A stretch of 22,268 nt of DNA, taken from assembly GCA_905372235.1 (NCBI GenBank), contig CAJPOF010000039.1:1-22268 (forward strand), in the 5' to 3' direction. The notes under the pieces were generated by a model. It worked only from the letters and a program-made list of their open reading frames with translations, was not told the origin of the DNA and made no database searches. The translations under genes and the position numbers were made by a program. Shown in pieces: positions 1-8,600 of the stretch (position 1 is its first letter; every line of letters begins with the position of its first letter). This stretch comes from an uncultured Treponema sp. Lineage in GTDB: Bacteria; Spirochaetota; Spirochaetia; Treponematales; Treponemataceae.

Positions 1-27
1 GAAAATATATAAAACAATAAAAATAAG

Positions 28-46
28 ATTATAGCCTGCGGTAGGC
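28..46 (-). promoter_or_regulatory. Small palindrome followed by a TATAAT box
   Basis: Read on the minus strand, a GCCT/AGGC inverted repeat with a 5-nt centre (34-46) is followed directly by a perfect TATAAT (33-28). No convincing -35 hexamer lies 16-18 bp upstream. This resembles the palindrome-plus-TATA modules elsewhere in the window but has a different stem sequence. Any transcript would run off the left edge, so its target cannot be seen. The rest of 1-125 shows no gene, tRNA or rRNA that I can recognise. Confidence 0.25.
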
Positions 47-125
47 AGTATGCGTCTGGTCTCTCGTTGTTAATTAGATCCCCACGCACTGTGGCGTAAA
101 AAATAAGCAAAATGTAGTTAATGTG

Positions 126-156
126 AAAAAGTCCCGCTTTTTTGCGGGGCTTTTTT
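126..156. terminator. Bidirectional intrinsic terminator
   Basis: A 7-bp GC-rich stem (131-137 with 144-150, one G-T wobble) encloses a 6-nt loop. It has five A on the left and six T on the right, so it works as a hairpin plus T-run on both strands. On the minus strand it lies 45-75 nt beyond the stop codon at 201 and would end the two-gene unit at 201-1684. On the plus strand it could end a transcript entering from outside the window. Confidence 0.8.
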
Positions 157-200
157 ATCCGTGCGGGATTTTTCGGCGATTTTTACGATCGACTTTTCAT

Positions 201-839
201 CTAAAAATTAAAATGCGCCGATGGAAAGTTATCCCATCTTTCTTTTATTTCTTCGTAGAATTCTCTGTCGTATGAGCCTTTTGTCAATCGCCATGAGATT
301 ATCTCTTCGGGACTTTCCGTTTTGACGGGGGATTTTATAAGCCTTGAGACGGCGTAGCGTTCTCTTGTCGCGCCCGATTGTTTTTCCGGCGTGTAGTAAA
401 ACACCCTCTCAATCATGACGAACCTAACTCCCTTTTCTTTGACTTCAACAAGTTTTATGTCACTTCCTTTTTCGGGGCGTCCCAAGTCCAGATTTAGCGA
501 GGGGTCAAAATCGGAAACTTTTTCGCTTTCTATCACTGCGCAAAGTTTTCCGTTCCTAAATTGAAATTCTATGCTGTCAAAAGGCACGTCGCCGCGATTC
601 TTTTTCCATGTAAGTTTTCGGCAAAGGACTCCGTAATGATTCAGCGGACATTTTTCAAAATCGTAATTCGTGTTGTTTTTCTTTACCCAGTCGCTTACTT
701 GACTTTCAGTGCTTCCCCAAGGGATTCCGTGCCAGCCGCTTTTCATATCCAGCGTCTTTTTTACCACAAAAAGCGGAACGGAAACGAACGCCAGAAGCAA
801 AAAAATCATGTAGAAAGCGGCAAAAAGTTTTTTTCTCAT
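201..839 (-). CDS. Hypothetical membrane-anchored or exported protein (212 aa)
   Basis: I do not recognise the family. Residues 4-26 form a single hydrophobic segment after a basic start (MRKK), so the protein is either anchored by its N-terminus with the rest outside the cytoplasm, or exported. Residues 35-52 hold a GWHGIPWGSTESQV-type motif. Short motifs of the form IPWG-S/T-x-x-x-V occur near the N-terminus of many secreted spirochaete proteins; that comparison is from memory. Cys64 and Cys73 are 9 residues apart and might form a disulfide. The ATG overlaps the TGA of the upstream gene by 4 bp (ATGA), and a GGGAGG ribosome-binding site lies within the end of that gene, so translation is probably coupled. 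The bidirectional terminator at 126-156 follows it. Function is unknown. Confidence 0.75.
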   Translation of the reverse strand: MRKKLFAAFYMIFLLLAFVSVPLFVVKKTLDMKSGWHGIPWGSTESQVSDWVKKNNTNYDFEKCPLNHYGVLCRKLTWKKNRGDVPFDSIEFQFRNGKLCAVIESEKVSDFDPSLNLDLGRPEKGSDIKLVEVKEKGVRFVMIERVFYYTPEKQSGATRERYAVSRLIKSPVKTESPEEIISWRLTKGSYDREFYEEIKERWDNFPSAHFNF

Positions 840-1684
840 TCTGCGCCTCCCTCTTTTTCGGCGGAAAAACGCTGAGCCTTTTTAAGAAGGGATTTTTTTG
901 ATTTGGAATCCTTTTTCTTTGAAGAAGAGCGGGCTGTCATATTTGCGGCGAACTCATTTCTTTCGGTAATGGAAGTTTTATAAAGATTCTCATAATGTCC
1001 CGAAAGAACCGCAAGTTCCGTTAAAAATCGCTCTTTGTCAAAACCTCCTGCAGAAAATTCAAGGAAAAATCCCGAAACGGATAAAATTGCGGCAACAAAA
1101 CCTGTTGTTCCCATAATCCGGCTCACCGTAGAAATATTTTTGAATATTCCGACGCAAAAAAGAAGCACAATAAGAAGGCGCGAGATGCTCGGAACTCCAA
1201 GGATTATTCCCGTTATGCAGCACGCGGCAAAAACCGTTATTCCTATATTTTCTTTCATTGCCGCATAGACGCTCGCAGTCGTTCCGCCGTTCGGGAAAAA
1301 GAACATCTTGAAAACAACGGCAAAGAAAAGCGAATGCACGATTATCGAAAAAAGATTCAGCAAGGTAAAAAGCAAGGCGGAATCTTTTTGATTTTCGTCT
1401 TGTTTTTGCACAATCGCAACACGGAAAATCCCCCTGAACTGAAGGAAAATCATCAGAAAGACCGACGCAAGAGCGGTCATAAGGTCGGGAGTCTGTTGGA
1501 TTGCGGAAACTTCATTTTTATGAATCCCGAATGCGGAGAAAAACGCGCCCCAAACGTTATCAAAGAAAGGTGCGTTTACTTCAGATTCATGAGGCATCAT
1601 AAAAAGCCATGCGGAAATCCAAAGAAGAACGATTCCAGTGAGCCTGTAAAAATCCAAACTTTCATACCATTTTTTTGTGCGCAA
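836..1684 (-). CDS. Hypothetical polytopic membrane protein (282 aa), TTG start
   Basis: I do not recognise the family. The protein has about six hydrophobic segments, at roughly residues 14-30, 68-92, 102-130, 144-163, 166-183 and 190-210. The tail is hydrophilic and has a very basic stretch at about 253-271 (Ser/Lys-rich), probably cytoplasmic. The start codon is TTG at 1684; a strong GGGGAGG site (1697-1691) lies 6 nt upstream and no in-frame ATG lies nearby, so the rare start is well supported. It is the first gene of a two-gene unit with the 212-aa protein and overlaps it by 4 bp. The two products may work together at the inner membrane. That is inference from gene order only. Confidence 0.75.
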   Translation of the reverse strand: MRTKKWYESLDFYRLTGIVLLWISAWLFMMPHESEVNAPFFDNVWGAFFSAFGIHKNEVSAIQQTPDLMTALASVFLMIFLQFRGIFRVAIVQKQDENQKDSALLFTLLNLFSIIVHSLFFAVVFKMFFFPNGGTTASVYAAMKENIGITVFAACCITGIILGVPSISRLLIVLLFCVGIFKNISTVSRIMGTTGFVAAILSVSGFFLEFSAGGFDKERFLTELAVLSGHYENLYKTSITERNEFAANMTARSSSKKKDSKSKKSLLKKAQRFSAEKEGGAE

Positions 1685-1736
1685 CGAATGCCTCCCCGTA
1701 ATGCGATGTTTTCGGATGTGAACCGTCTTTTTTTTG

Positions 1737-1765
1737 ATTCTAGCATGAAGAAAAGAAAATTAAAA
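1737..1765 (-). promoter_or_regulatory. Candidate extended -10 promoter for the 282/212-aa gene pair
   Basis: On the minus strand the extended -10 element TGCTAGAAT (TAGAAT at 1742-1737) is preceded, after a 17-bp spacer, by the weak -35 hexamer TTTTAA (1765-1760). Transcription would start near 1730, about 45 nt before the TTG start. The same nine bases TGCTAGAAT also occur upstream of the coiled-coil gene at 10405. Confidence 0.45.
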
Positions 1766-1838
1766 TAAAGGGGGTACCAAGGGAGGACGGCGGCGGTAAA
1801 AACGGGTTTTACTCACTTTAACTTCTCTGCCGCCGCCT

Positions 1839-1862
1839 CAAGTTTTCCCTTGGGAAAACTTG
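1839..1862 (+). repeat. Perfect 24-bp palindrome followed by TATAGA
   Basis: An 11-bp arm, CAAGTTTTCCC, faces its exact complement with 2 nt at the centre, and TATAGA follows immediately. This is one member of a family of palindromes in this window that share outer bases (AAGTT/AACTT) and a TATA-like box at the same offset. Confidence 0.75.
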
Positions 1863-1908
1863 TATAGAAACATCTTTCAAATCCCATTTACCCGTCCGCC
1901 GCCCGCTT

Positions 1909-1931
1909 CAAGTTTGCTAAACGCAAACTTG
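1909..1931 (+). repeat. Perfect palindrome (9-bp arms) followed by TAAAAT
   Basis: The arms CAAGTTTGC and GCAAACTTG flank a 5-nt centre. TAAAAT follows at once, in the same relative place as the TATA box of the other copies. The arms are identical to those of the copy at 2256-2279. Confidence 0.75.
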
Positions 1932-2255
1932 TAAAATCCGGTTTTCACCGCCGTCCGTCCGCCGCTTGCCGTCGTGATCGCCCTGAAAAAAACACTCCGG
2001 CTACAATTTTAAGTCGATTTTGTGAAAATCTTTTGTGAATAAAAATACTGCTTGTAGAAATATATCGGGATATTTCATAGAATGATAGCGGCTGATAATT
2101 CTGCGCAATTGCATGTACGAATATGTTTGCCAGTGAATTTGAATTTGCGAAAAGATTTTGAAACCGCTAAAAGCAGTTTTTATTAAGAGTCTGCAAAAAA
2201 CGTAAAATGGGGAGTGTAAACTCAAAGCGTACAAACGGCACGTCTTTGAGTTACT

Positions 2256-2279
2256 CAAGTTTGCTCAATCGCAAACTTG
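2256..2279 (+). repeat. Perfect palindrome (9-bp arms) followed by TATATT
   Basis: The arms CAAGTTTGC and GCAAACTTG flank a 6-nt centre, and TATATT (2280-2285) follows. This copy points toward the transporter gene at 2366, so its TATATT could be the -10 box of that gene. No good -35 hexamer is present at 17 bp. Confidence 0.7.
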
Positions 2280-2291
2280 TATATTTAACTT

Positions 2292-2307
2292 GTGCGCTCT
2301 TGCGCAC
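2292..2307. repeat. Short GC-rich hairpin in the transporter leader
   Basis: GTGCGC and GCGCAC form a 6-bp stem around a TCTT loop, 58 nt before the transporter start codon. No T-run follows, so it is not an intrinsic terminator. It could be a structured leader element or another small palindrome. Confidence 0.5.
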
Positions 2308-2365
2308 GGCTGAAAACTTTTTAGGACACTAAAGTTTCCTGCAAAAGTTTTTATTAGGAGGAAAA

Positions 2366-3766
2366 ATGTCAAAACAATTCAATAGCAAATGGGGATTTAT
2401 CCTTGCTTGTGTGGGCTCGGCGGTCGGAATGGCTAACGTATGGGGTTTCCCGTATAGAATGGCTGCAAACGGCGGCGGAGCTTTTTTGATTGCATATCTG
2501 TGTTTTGTCGTGTTGTTCAGCTTTGTAGGACTTTCTGCAGAATATGCGGTGGGAAGAAAAGCCCGCACCGGAACTCTGGGCGCATACACTATGGTTTGGA
2601 AAAGCCGCGGAATAGAAAAAGCCGGCAAGGCGATAGGCTGGCTTCCGCTTGCGGGTTCGCTTTGTATCGCATTCGGTTATGCGGTCATAATCGCAATGGT
2701 TTTGCGAGGCTTTACTTCATCGCTTACGGGAAGTCTTTTTAATTCTTATGCGGCGGAAGAAGTTATTGAAGCAGGCAAAACGGTTGTCAAAACCGGCTCG
2801 GAAAAATGGTTCGGGGAAGTTGCCTTCAAACCGTATTCTCTTGTGTGGTTTCATGCTGCGATAGTGATAGGTACTCTCCTTACTTTGATACTCGGCGCAA
2901 AAAGTATAGAAAAGACAAATAAAATAATGATGCCGCTTTTTTTCATACTTTTCGTAATCCTTGCCGTTAGAGTAGCTTTTTTGCCCGGTGCAGCGGAAGG
3001 ATATAAATATATGTTTATACCGCAGTGGGAATACCTTCTAAAGCCGGCGACATGGATTTGGGCGATGGGGCAAGCATTCTTTTCACTGTCGATAACCGGC
3101 AGCGGAATGATTGTTTACGGAGCCTATCTTTCCGACGACGAAGACGTTATAAGCGGAGCTGTCAGTACGGCAATATTCGATACGATAGCCGCTTTGGTCG
3201 CGGCTCTTGTAATCATTCCCGCAAGTTTTTCTTTCAACGCAACGGAAATTGCCGCCGCAAAAGCAGCCGGACTTCCGCTTCACTCCGTGATAAACCGAGG
3301 ACCGGGACTTTTATTCGTTACGTTGCCCGAAATCTTAAAAACAATCAGGTTCGGACGCATATTTGCCGTAATCTTGTTTGTCGCGGTCGTTTTCGGCGGA
3401 GTGAGTTCATTGCAGAATATGTTTGAAGCCGTAGGCGAATCTCTTATGCATCGTTTTCCGCGCTTAAAGCGCAATGCGATGCTTGCCTTGCTTGCCGTTT
3501 TGTGCTTCGGCATAGGCGTGAACATGGAAGCGATTTACCAATGGGGGACATGGATGGATATTGTTTCAATCTATATAATTCCTATCGGCGCAGTTTTAGG
3601 CGGATTTTCATGGTTCTGGATTATGAAAAAAGACGACATTCTGAATGCCGTTAATTTAGGCGCATCTCGTAAAGCGGGAAGCCTCTGGCATAATTTGGGA
3701 AGATGGCTTTACGTTCCCCTTGCAGCGTTAATATGCATCGCAGGATTCTTTGTCGGCGGATTCTAA
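2366..3766 (+). CDS. Sodium-dependent transporter, NSS/SNF family (LeuT fold)
   Basis: An inner-membrane symporter that uses the sodium gradient to import a small solute, most often an amino acid in this family. Residues 10-43 carry the TM1 signature (ACVGSAVGMANVWGFPY, then NGGGAF). GQAFFSLSI (235-243) matches TM6, GPGLLFVTLPE (312-322) is the conserved loop before TM8, and GGVSSLQ (344-350) holds the paired serines that bind sodium in LeuT. The length of 466 aa fits bacterial members. One change stands out: Gly27 lies where LeuT has Arg30, the outer-gate arginine. AGGAGG lies 4 nt before the ATG. The gene is transcribed alone and ends at the terminator at 3893-3920. The substrate cannot be told from sequence. 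Confidence 0.93.
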   Translation: MSKQFNSKWGFILACVGSAVGMANVWGFPYRMAANGGGAFLIAYLCFVVLFSFVGLSAEYAVGRKARTGTLGAYTMVWKSRGIEKAGKAIGWLPLAGSLCIAFGYAVIIAMVLRGFTSSLTGSLFNSYAAEEVIEAGKTVVKTGSEKWFGEVAFKPYSLVWFHAAIVIGTLLTLILGAKSIEKTNKIMMPLFFILFVILAVRVAFLPGAAEGYKYMFIPQWEYLLKPATWIWAMGQAFFSLSITGSGMIVYGAYLSDDEDVISGAVSTAIFDTIAALVAALVIIPASFSFNATEIAAAKAAGLPLHSVINRGPGLLFVTLPEILKTIRFGRIFAVILFVAVVFGGVSSLQNMFEAVGESLMHRFPRLKRNAMLALLAVLCFGIGVNMEAIYQWGTWMDIVSIYIIPIGAVLGGFSWFWIMKKDDILNAVNLGASRKAGSLWHNLGRWLYVPLAALICIAGFFVGGF

Positions 3767-3816
3767 CCGAATCCAAAATAACTGCCCCTGCGGATGGTTT
3801 CGCAAGGAGACTTTGA

Positions 3817-3841
3817 TATCCCGGCACTTTACGCCGGGATA
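3817..3841 (+). repeat. Stem-loop downstream of the transporter gene
   Basis: A 9-bp stem TATCCCGGC/GCCGGGATA with a 7-nt loop lies about 50 nt after the transporter stop. It is followed by AAAATTTT rather than a T-run, so it is more likely an mRNA 3'-end stabiliser or weak terminator ahead of the stronger one at 3893. Confidence 0.55.
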
Positions 3842-3892
3842 AAATTTTACACGAAACCTGCTATTTTCAGCGAAAAATCACAGTTCATATTC

Positions 3893-3920
3893 GGCGGTTG
3901 CAAAACAAACCGCCTTTTTT
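3893..3920 (+). terminator. Intrinsic terminator after the transporter gene
   Basis: A 7-bp stem GGCGGTT/AACCGCC (3893-3899 with 3908-3914) with an 8-nt loop is followed directly by six T (3915-3920). It lies 126 nt beyond the transporter stop and separates that gene from the ATPase gene at 4012. A further small inverted repeat (CGGAAT/ATTCCG, 3927-3942) follows. Confidence 0.85.
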
Positions 3921-4011
3921 CGATTGCGGAATATCAATTCCGACATAAAAATAAAACAAAAATGATTTCAGTTTTTTTCATCGTTCTACTATAAATTCAA
4001 AAGAGGTTACG

Positions 4012-5601
4012 ATGCATATTTATTCTTTTTCACCCTTCGGATATGAAGGCTCGCTCGTCCCCGTCGAAGTCGATTTAAGGCGTGGAATTCCTACCGTGGA
4101 CATAGTCGGGCTTGCGGACGGAACAGTAAAGGAATCTAGGGAACGGATGCAGGCTGCAATCAGGAATTCGGGGCTGGAATTTCCGCTTGAACGGGTGCTT
4201 ATAAGTCTTTCGCCTGCCGACCTTAAAAAGGAAGGCGCGGGATTTGACCTTCCGATTGCGCTCGCCGTTTTGTGTGCAAAAAATAAAATCGGCACAGAAG
4301 AAAACGCTTCTCCCCTAATCGATGAGGAAGACATTCTTGTGCTTGGAGAACTTGAGCTTTCGGGAAAAGTTCGGCACGTCAAGGGAGTTTTTTCTGCGGT
4401 TTCGACAGCCGCAAGCGCAGGAATCTTAAAATGCATCGTCCCTGCCGCAAATGCGGAAGAAGCAAGGGAAGTGCAAGGCATGAAAGTTTTCGGCGCAGAC
4501 ACGCTTGAAGAAGCGTTCATCGCCCTTGACCACAAAGAAAATTTCACCGAACGAAAAAATAATTCCGCTTACGAAAAAAATCTTGAAAACGTAGAATCGG
4601 TGGAGGACATTCTGTTTCCAAAAGTTTCGCCCGGATTCGAATTCGCCGAAATAAAAGGACAGGCTCGTCTTTTACGCTCGCTTCAGGTGGCGGCGGCAGG
4701 CGGACACAACCTTATTGCCGTAGGAGAAGCTGGCTGCGGAAAAACACTTTCCATACAAAGATTTCCCGCCCTACTTCCGCTTTTGACAAAAGAAGAAGGG
4801 CAAAGCGTAACAAGGATACTTTCACTTGCAGGACTTTTACCGCCGGAGGAATCTCTTGTGCGTATCCCTCCGTTCAGAACGCCGCACCAAACGGCAAGCA
4901 TCGAAGGAATATGCGGAGGAGGACCTTCCTGCCGCCCCGGAGAAATCTCGCTTGCCCACAATGGAGTTCTTTTTTTGGACGAAGCCGCAGAATTCAAAAC
5001 AGGCGTTCTGCAAATGCTTCGAGTTCCCATCGAGACCGGAAAAATAACTTTGGTGCGGGCGGGGCGTTCCAGCGTTTTTCCTGCAAATTTTCAACTTTTG
5101 ATGGCGGCAAATCCATGCCCGTGCGGGAATTTCGGTTCAAAGACAAAAATCTGCCTGTGTTCCCCAAGGGCTGTCGAACTTTACTGGAAAAAAATCTCCG
5201 CGCCTCTTTTGGACAGAATAGACATAAGGGTTCATGCGGAAAACGAAAGCGACAAAACCGAAGAAAAACCGCTCACTCAGAAAATTTTTTCCACAAACGA
5301 ACTTAGAAAAGGTATCGCAAGGGCGACAAAAGCCCAGCGCAAAAGGCAGGGAAAGAAAAACGCCCGTCTTGTGCCGTCTGAAATCGCTGAGTTCTGCAAA
5401 CTTGACAACGAATCAAAAAGCGTTCTTGACAACGCAAGTTTACGCTACGGATTTTCGCCAAGGGCAATTTCAAGCTGCCTAAAACTTTCCCGAACAATCG
5501 CAGACATGGAAGAACGGGAGAACATCATTTTCAAGGACGTAATGGAAGCAGTGTCGATGCGAAAATCCCTTTCAACTTTCATGGATTTTTCGGATGACTG
5601 A
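4012..5601 (+). CDS. comM: YifB family Mg-chelatase-like AAA+ ATPase (ComM homologue)
   Basis: Cytoplasmic AAA+ ATPase of the YifB/ComM family. In naturally transformable bacteria ComM is a helicase that promotes branch migration during integration of imported DNA; it is also common in species not known to be transformable. The N-terminal ChlI-like domain (about 1-170) shows VDIVGLADGTVKESRERMQAAI and SLSPADLKKEGAGFDLPIAL. The ATPase core has Walker A GEAGCGKT (238-245), Walker B VLFLDE (319-324) and LLDRIDIRV (399-407). Cys369, 371, 381 and 383 form the NPCPCG...CLC cluster typical of the family. The length of 529 aa is slightly above the usual 500-510, partly from a linker at about 173-200. 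AGAGG lies 5 nt before the ATG. A weak TATAAA at 3990-3995 is a possible -10. The gene converges on the coiled-coil gene with a 10-bp gap. Confidence 0.93.
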   Translation: MHIYSFSPFGYEGSLVPVEVDLRRGIPTVDIVGLADGTVKESRERMQAAIRNSGLEFPLERVLISLSPADLKKEGAGFDLPIALAVLCAKNKIGTEENASPLIDEEDILVLGELELSGKVRHVKGVFSAVSTAASAGILKCIVPAANAEEAREVQGMKVFGADTLEEAFIALDHKENFTERKNNSAYEKNLENVESVEDILFPKVSPGFEFAEIKGQARLLRSLQVAAAGGHNLIAVGEAGCGKTLSIQRFPALLPLLTKEEGQSVTRILSLAGLLPPEESLVRIPPFRTPHQTASIEGICGGGPSCRPGEISLAHNGVLFLDEAAEFKTGVLQMLRVPIETGKITLVRAGRSSVFPANFQLLMAANPCPCGNFGSKTKICLCSPRAVELYWKKISAPLLDRIDIRVHAENESDKTEEKPLTQKIFSTNELRKGIARATKAQRKRQGKKNARLVPSEIAEFCKLDNESKSVLDNASLRYGFSPRAISSCLKLSRTIADMEERENIIFKDVMEAVSMRKSLSTFMDFSDD

Positions 5602-5611
5602 AAACCAAAAC

Positions 5612-8600
5612 CTACTCCGGGAAATCCAAAACCATTTCAACTTCGGCTACGCTTCGCTTTGTTGCCGCAGCGATTTCCACCGTAGTCCAGCCTTGGTGCT
5701 TCAGCCTCTTTATGCTGTCCCTATCTTCCGGTGTAAGTCGAGAACTCATCTGTCGGGGTTCTTTTTCCAAGTCCGTCCTTACAAGTTTTTCCAAAATCTT
5801 GAATTTTGAGTCAATTTCGGCAGAAAGTTCGTGAAGCCGCTGTTCCGTTCTTCCGATTCCGTTACGGGCGGAATTTATGTCGTCAAGCCGCTTTTGAGAA
5901 TCACCTATGAGCTGGTACAGTGTGGAAAGTCTTCCCGTAGCCTCCGTGATTTTGGGGCTGTTTCTCAAAAGCTCGTCGACATCGTGCTGAATGTCTTTTA
6001 TTGCAAGCGGCAGATTTTCTGTCTGAATCGAACAGTTTTTCAGTCTGGACTCAAGTTCTTTCAGATTTTCAAAACTTTGGTCAACGTCCTTTAAAACACG
6101 GTCTATGACATCGTTTTTCTGCTCAAGCCTGTCGTAACGCCCCGAAAGACTTGCAAGATTTTCCTGGAAATATCTTACACGGACTTCCATATTCTGAAGT
6201 TCGTCATAAGTCGTGTTCAAGCCACGGATTTTTTCATCAATTGTAGCGGAAAGTTTTATCATGCTTTCGTATCGCTGCCCGATTGAATCGATTTTTTGTT
6301 TTTCCGACTCAAAATTCGCCATCTGAGATTCAATAGATTCTTTCATCTTGCAGATTTGGTTGTATTGAGTCGTCAGATTCAAAGCCGTCGTCCTGAAAGA
6401 TTCAAGCCTCTCAAAATCGTCCTCAAGCCCCGAAATCTTTTCGTCAAGCTGCCTTTTCATGGAATCTGCTTTTTCGTATACGCTCATCTGGTTTTTCACG
6501 TTCTGAAGTTCTTTTAAAAGTTCGCTCATCTGGCTCTGCATTGCATTGGAATCTTCCTGCATTTTCATAACAAGCGCACCTTGTTCGTTCCTATTTTGCT
6601 CGGATGCAGCCTGAATCGAAGCCCTAAGTTCCTGAAGTTTACGCGCGGAATCCGCATTTTGCTCTCGAACTCTGTCTTCCGTATCCTGAAGCATTTGGGA
6701 ATACATACTTTGCAACTGCTCGATAATTTCTTTTGAACGCTCCTCATAAGTCCGTACAGAATCGCTTGCCTTTCCGTCAAGTTCCTCGATTTTATGGGCA
6801 AGCGTCTCCTGCTTTTCTCGATACTCACGGGAAAAGTCCAAAATTTTTCGTTCAAGTTCGCCGGAAGCGTTCTCCGCCTTCCTTGTGGAACTGTCAATCA
6901 ACTGCCGATATTCGTTGTCGATGAAATCCTGGGCATCTTTTACCTTCTGAACGGTCTGCTGTCTCAAGCCTTCGAGTTCCGAAGAATAAAGCCGCTTGGT
7001 CTCGTCCAATTGATGGTTCAGTTGAAGTTTCCACGTGTTGAATTCGCCCAATGCCGCACTGATTGAAGACGTCCCTGTCTCCTGCGAATTTTTCACGCTT
7101 TCACGGAACGATTCCATGTCGTCAAGCAAAGTTTTCTTTATTTTTTCCAGTTCCGAAAGCATTGTCCGCTCCGTCCTGTCGGTGGTGCTTTTTATATATT
7201 CCGAAGCAGATTCGTTAGTCCTTTCGATTTTAGACTGGATTTCGCCTGCAAAAGACTGCACCAATTTCTTGACTTCTTCAATCTGAGAAAGAGCATTTTC
7301 CCTTGTTGAATCAATTTCTTCGTTTACACGGGCAGTCTGCTCCTCGTTTTTTACGACAAGCTGGGCAAGTTTCTGCTTCAGCCCGTCGGTGTAACTTTCC
7401 TCAAGGGATTTTCGCTGGTCTTCGTAATGCCCGATAAACGCCGTTACCTTTCCGTCCAAATCGGTTTTCCAATTTGAAAAATCCTCGTTTATCTTATCTT
7501 CGTGCATCTTGAGATTTTTTGCGAACTCTTCCTCAAAGCCGCGGAGTTTTTGCGTCATGTTGCCAAGCGAAAAATCCTTCAGTCCATCGATTTTTGCTTC
7601 CAACGCCTGAAGTTCCGCACCGATTTTCTGCGAATCCGCCTCGAATGAAGCGGCAAATTCCGCCTGATGCTTCTGCTGAAGCGAAGTAAACGAATCAAAA
7701 TCGCCTAGCACTCGCTTCGAGACGGCTTCCATCGCGGCTTTTAGATTATTTTCAAGGCGATCCACATCAATTCCCGAAACCTCAAGCCTGCTCAACTTGT
7801 ATTCAATATCCTTTTTGTATGCGGAAAGTTTTTGGCTCACGTCATTCAGCGCATTTGTTTCCTGTTTTTCGCAGGCGAATTTTATGTTTTTTGCCGTGTC
7901 CTCAACAAAACCTTGTAATTTTTCGGTGGAAGATTTTATGCTTTCGCTCAAGGCAGAGATTTTGTTTTCCGCAACCACCTGAAATTTTTCTATATTGGAA
8001 TTTATTGTGCGGACTTTCAGGTCAACGTCCTTCAAGGCCTCGATTTCATGCTCATCGCAAGCCCTGCGGATTTTTTCGGAAGAATCGTCAAGCATTCCGT
8101 TTATCTGAATAATTTTATTGTTCGCCTCTTCCCTAAATTTTTGCATTTCCTCGCTTATCGAGCGGATTTTTTCGTTCAGTTCGGGTTCGACAAGAGAAAT
8201 TTTTTCCATCGACAAATCGCATTTTGCTTCGATTCTGGAAACTCTGCCTTCCGTCTCGTCGATTGCGCTCTTCAGCGAGCCTGATATGACGGCAAGCGTT
8301 CCGTCAAGTTCGCCTTTCAATTCGGATATTTTTGAATCCATTGAAGAAGAAAATTTTTCGATATTATTCCGGGCTTCGGCGCTCAATTTCTCGTAGGCTT
8401 CATCTTCCTCTTTCTGCGCCTTCCTCAAGGCATCCTCAAAAAGACCCGTATATTTCTGCCTGACGAACTGCATTTTTTCGTCCAAATCGACTTCGAGAGC
8501 CGCAATTTTTCCATTGGATTCGACCGTAGCGTTGCTGAGTAAATCCGTCCTCTCCTTCGCCTCTGAAAAAGAATCTGCAAGACTTTTCTTCAGATTTTCT

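Larger units (their letters stand above)
1785..1960. repeat. Imperfect inverted repeat of about 30-bp arms enclosing two palindromes
   Basis: The left arm (1785-1812) and the reverse complement of the right arm (1931-1960) share GGACGG, CGGCGGT, AAAA and TTTTAC blocks in the same order, with a few substitutions and small indels. The interior holds palindromes at 1839-1862 and 1909-1931, each preceded by a related CCGCC-rich stretch ending in TCAAGTTT. The arrangement resembles a small non-coding mobile or hairpin element. No transposase or clear target-site duplication is visible. Confidence 0.55.
1685..2365. other. Intergenic region rich in palindromes, no convincing gene
   Basis: This 681-bp stretch separates two divergent units. 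It holds the candidate promoter of the leftward genes (1737-1765), a larger inverted repeat (1785-1960) carrying two perfect palindromes, and two further hairpins (2256-2279 and 2292-2307). GC-rich runs of the CCGCC/CCGTCC type at 1891-1970 contrast with the AT-rich sequence at 1981-2220. The only open frame of note (2258-2001, minus) would start with TTG inside a palindrome and resembles nothing known, so I do not call it. The transporter promoter is not clear; TATATT at 2280-2285 is the best -10 candidate. Confidence 0.7.

Noticed and set aside
2001..2258. Open frame of 85 codons on the minus strand in the intergenic region
   Set aside because: It would start with TTG inside a palindrome, has no ribosome-binding site and matches no family that I know. 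It is more likely a chance frame in AT-rich DNA.
3794..3994. 66-codon open frame between the transporter and comM
   Set aside because: It runs through the stem-loop and the terminator hairpin and has no coding character.
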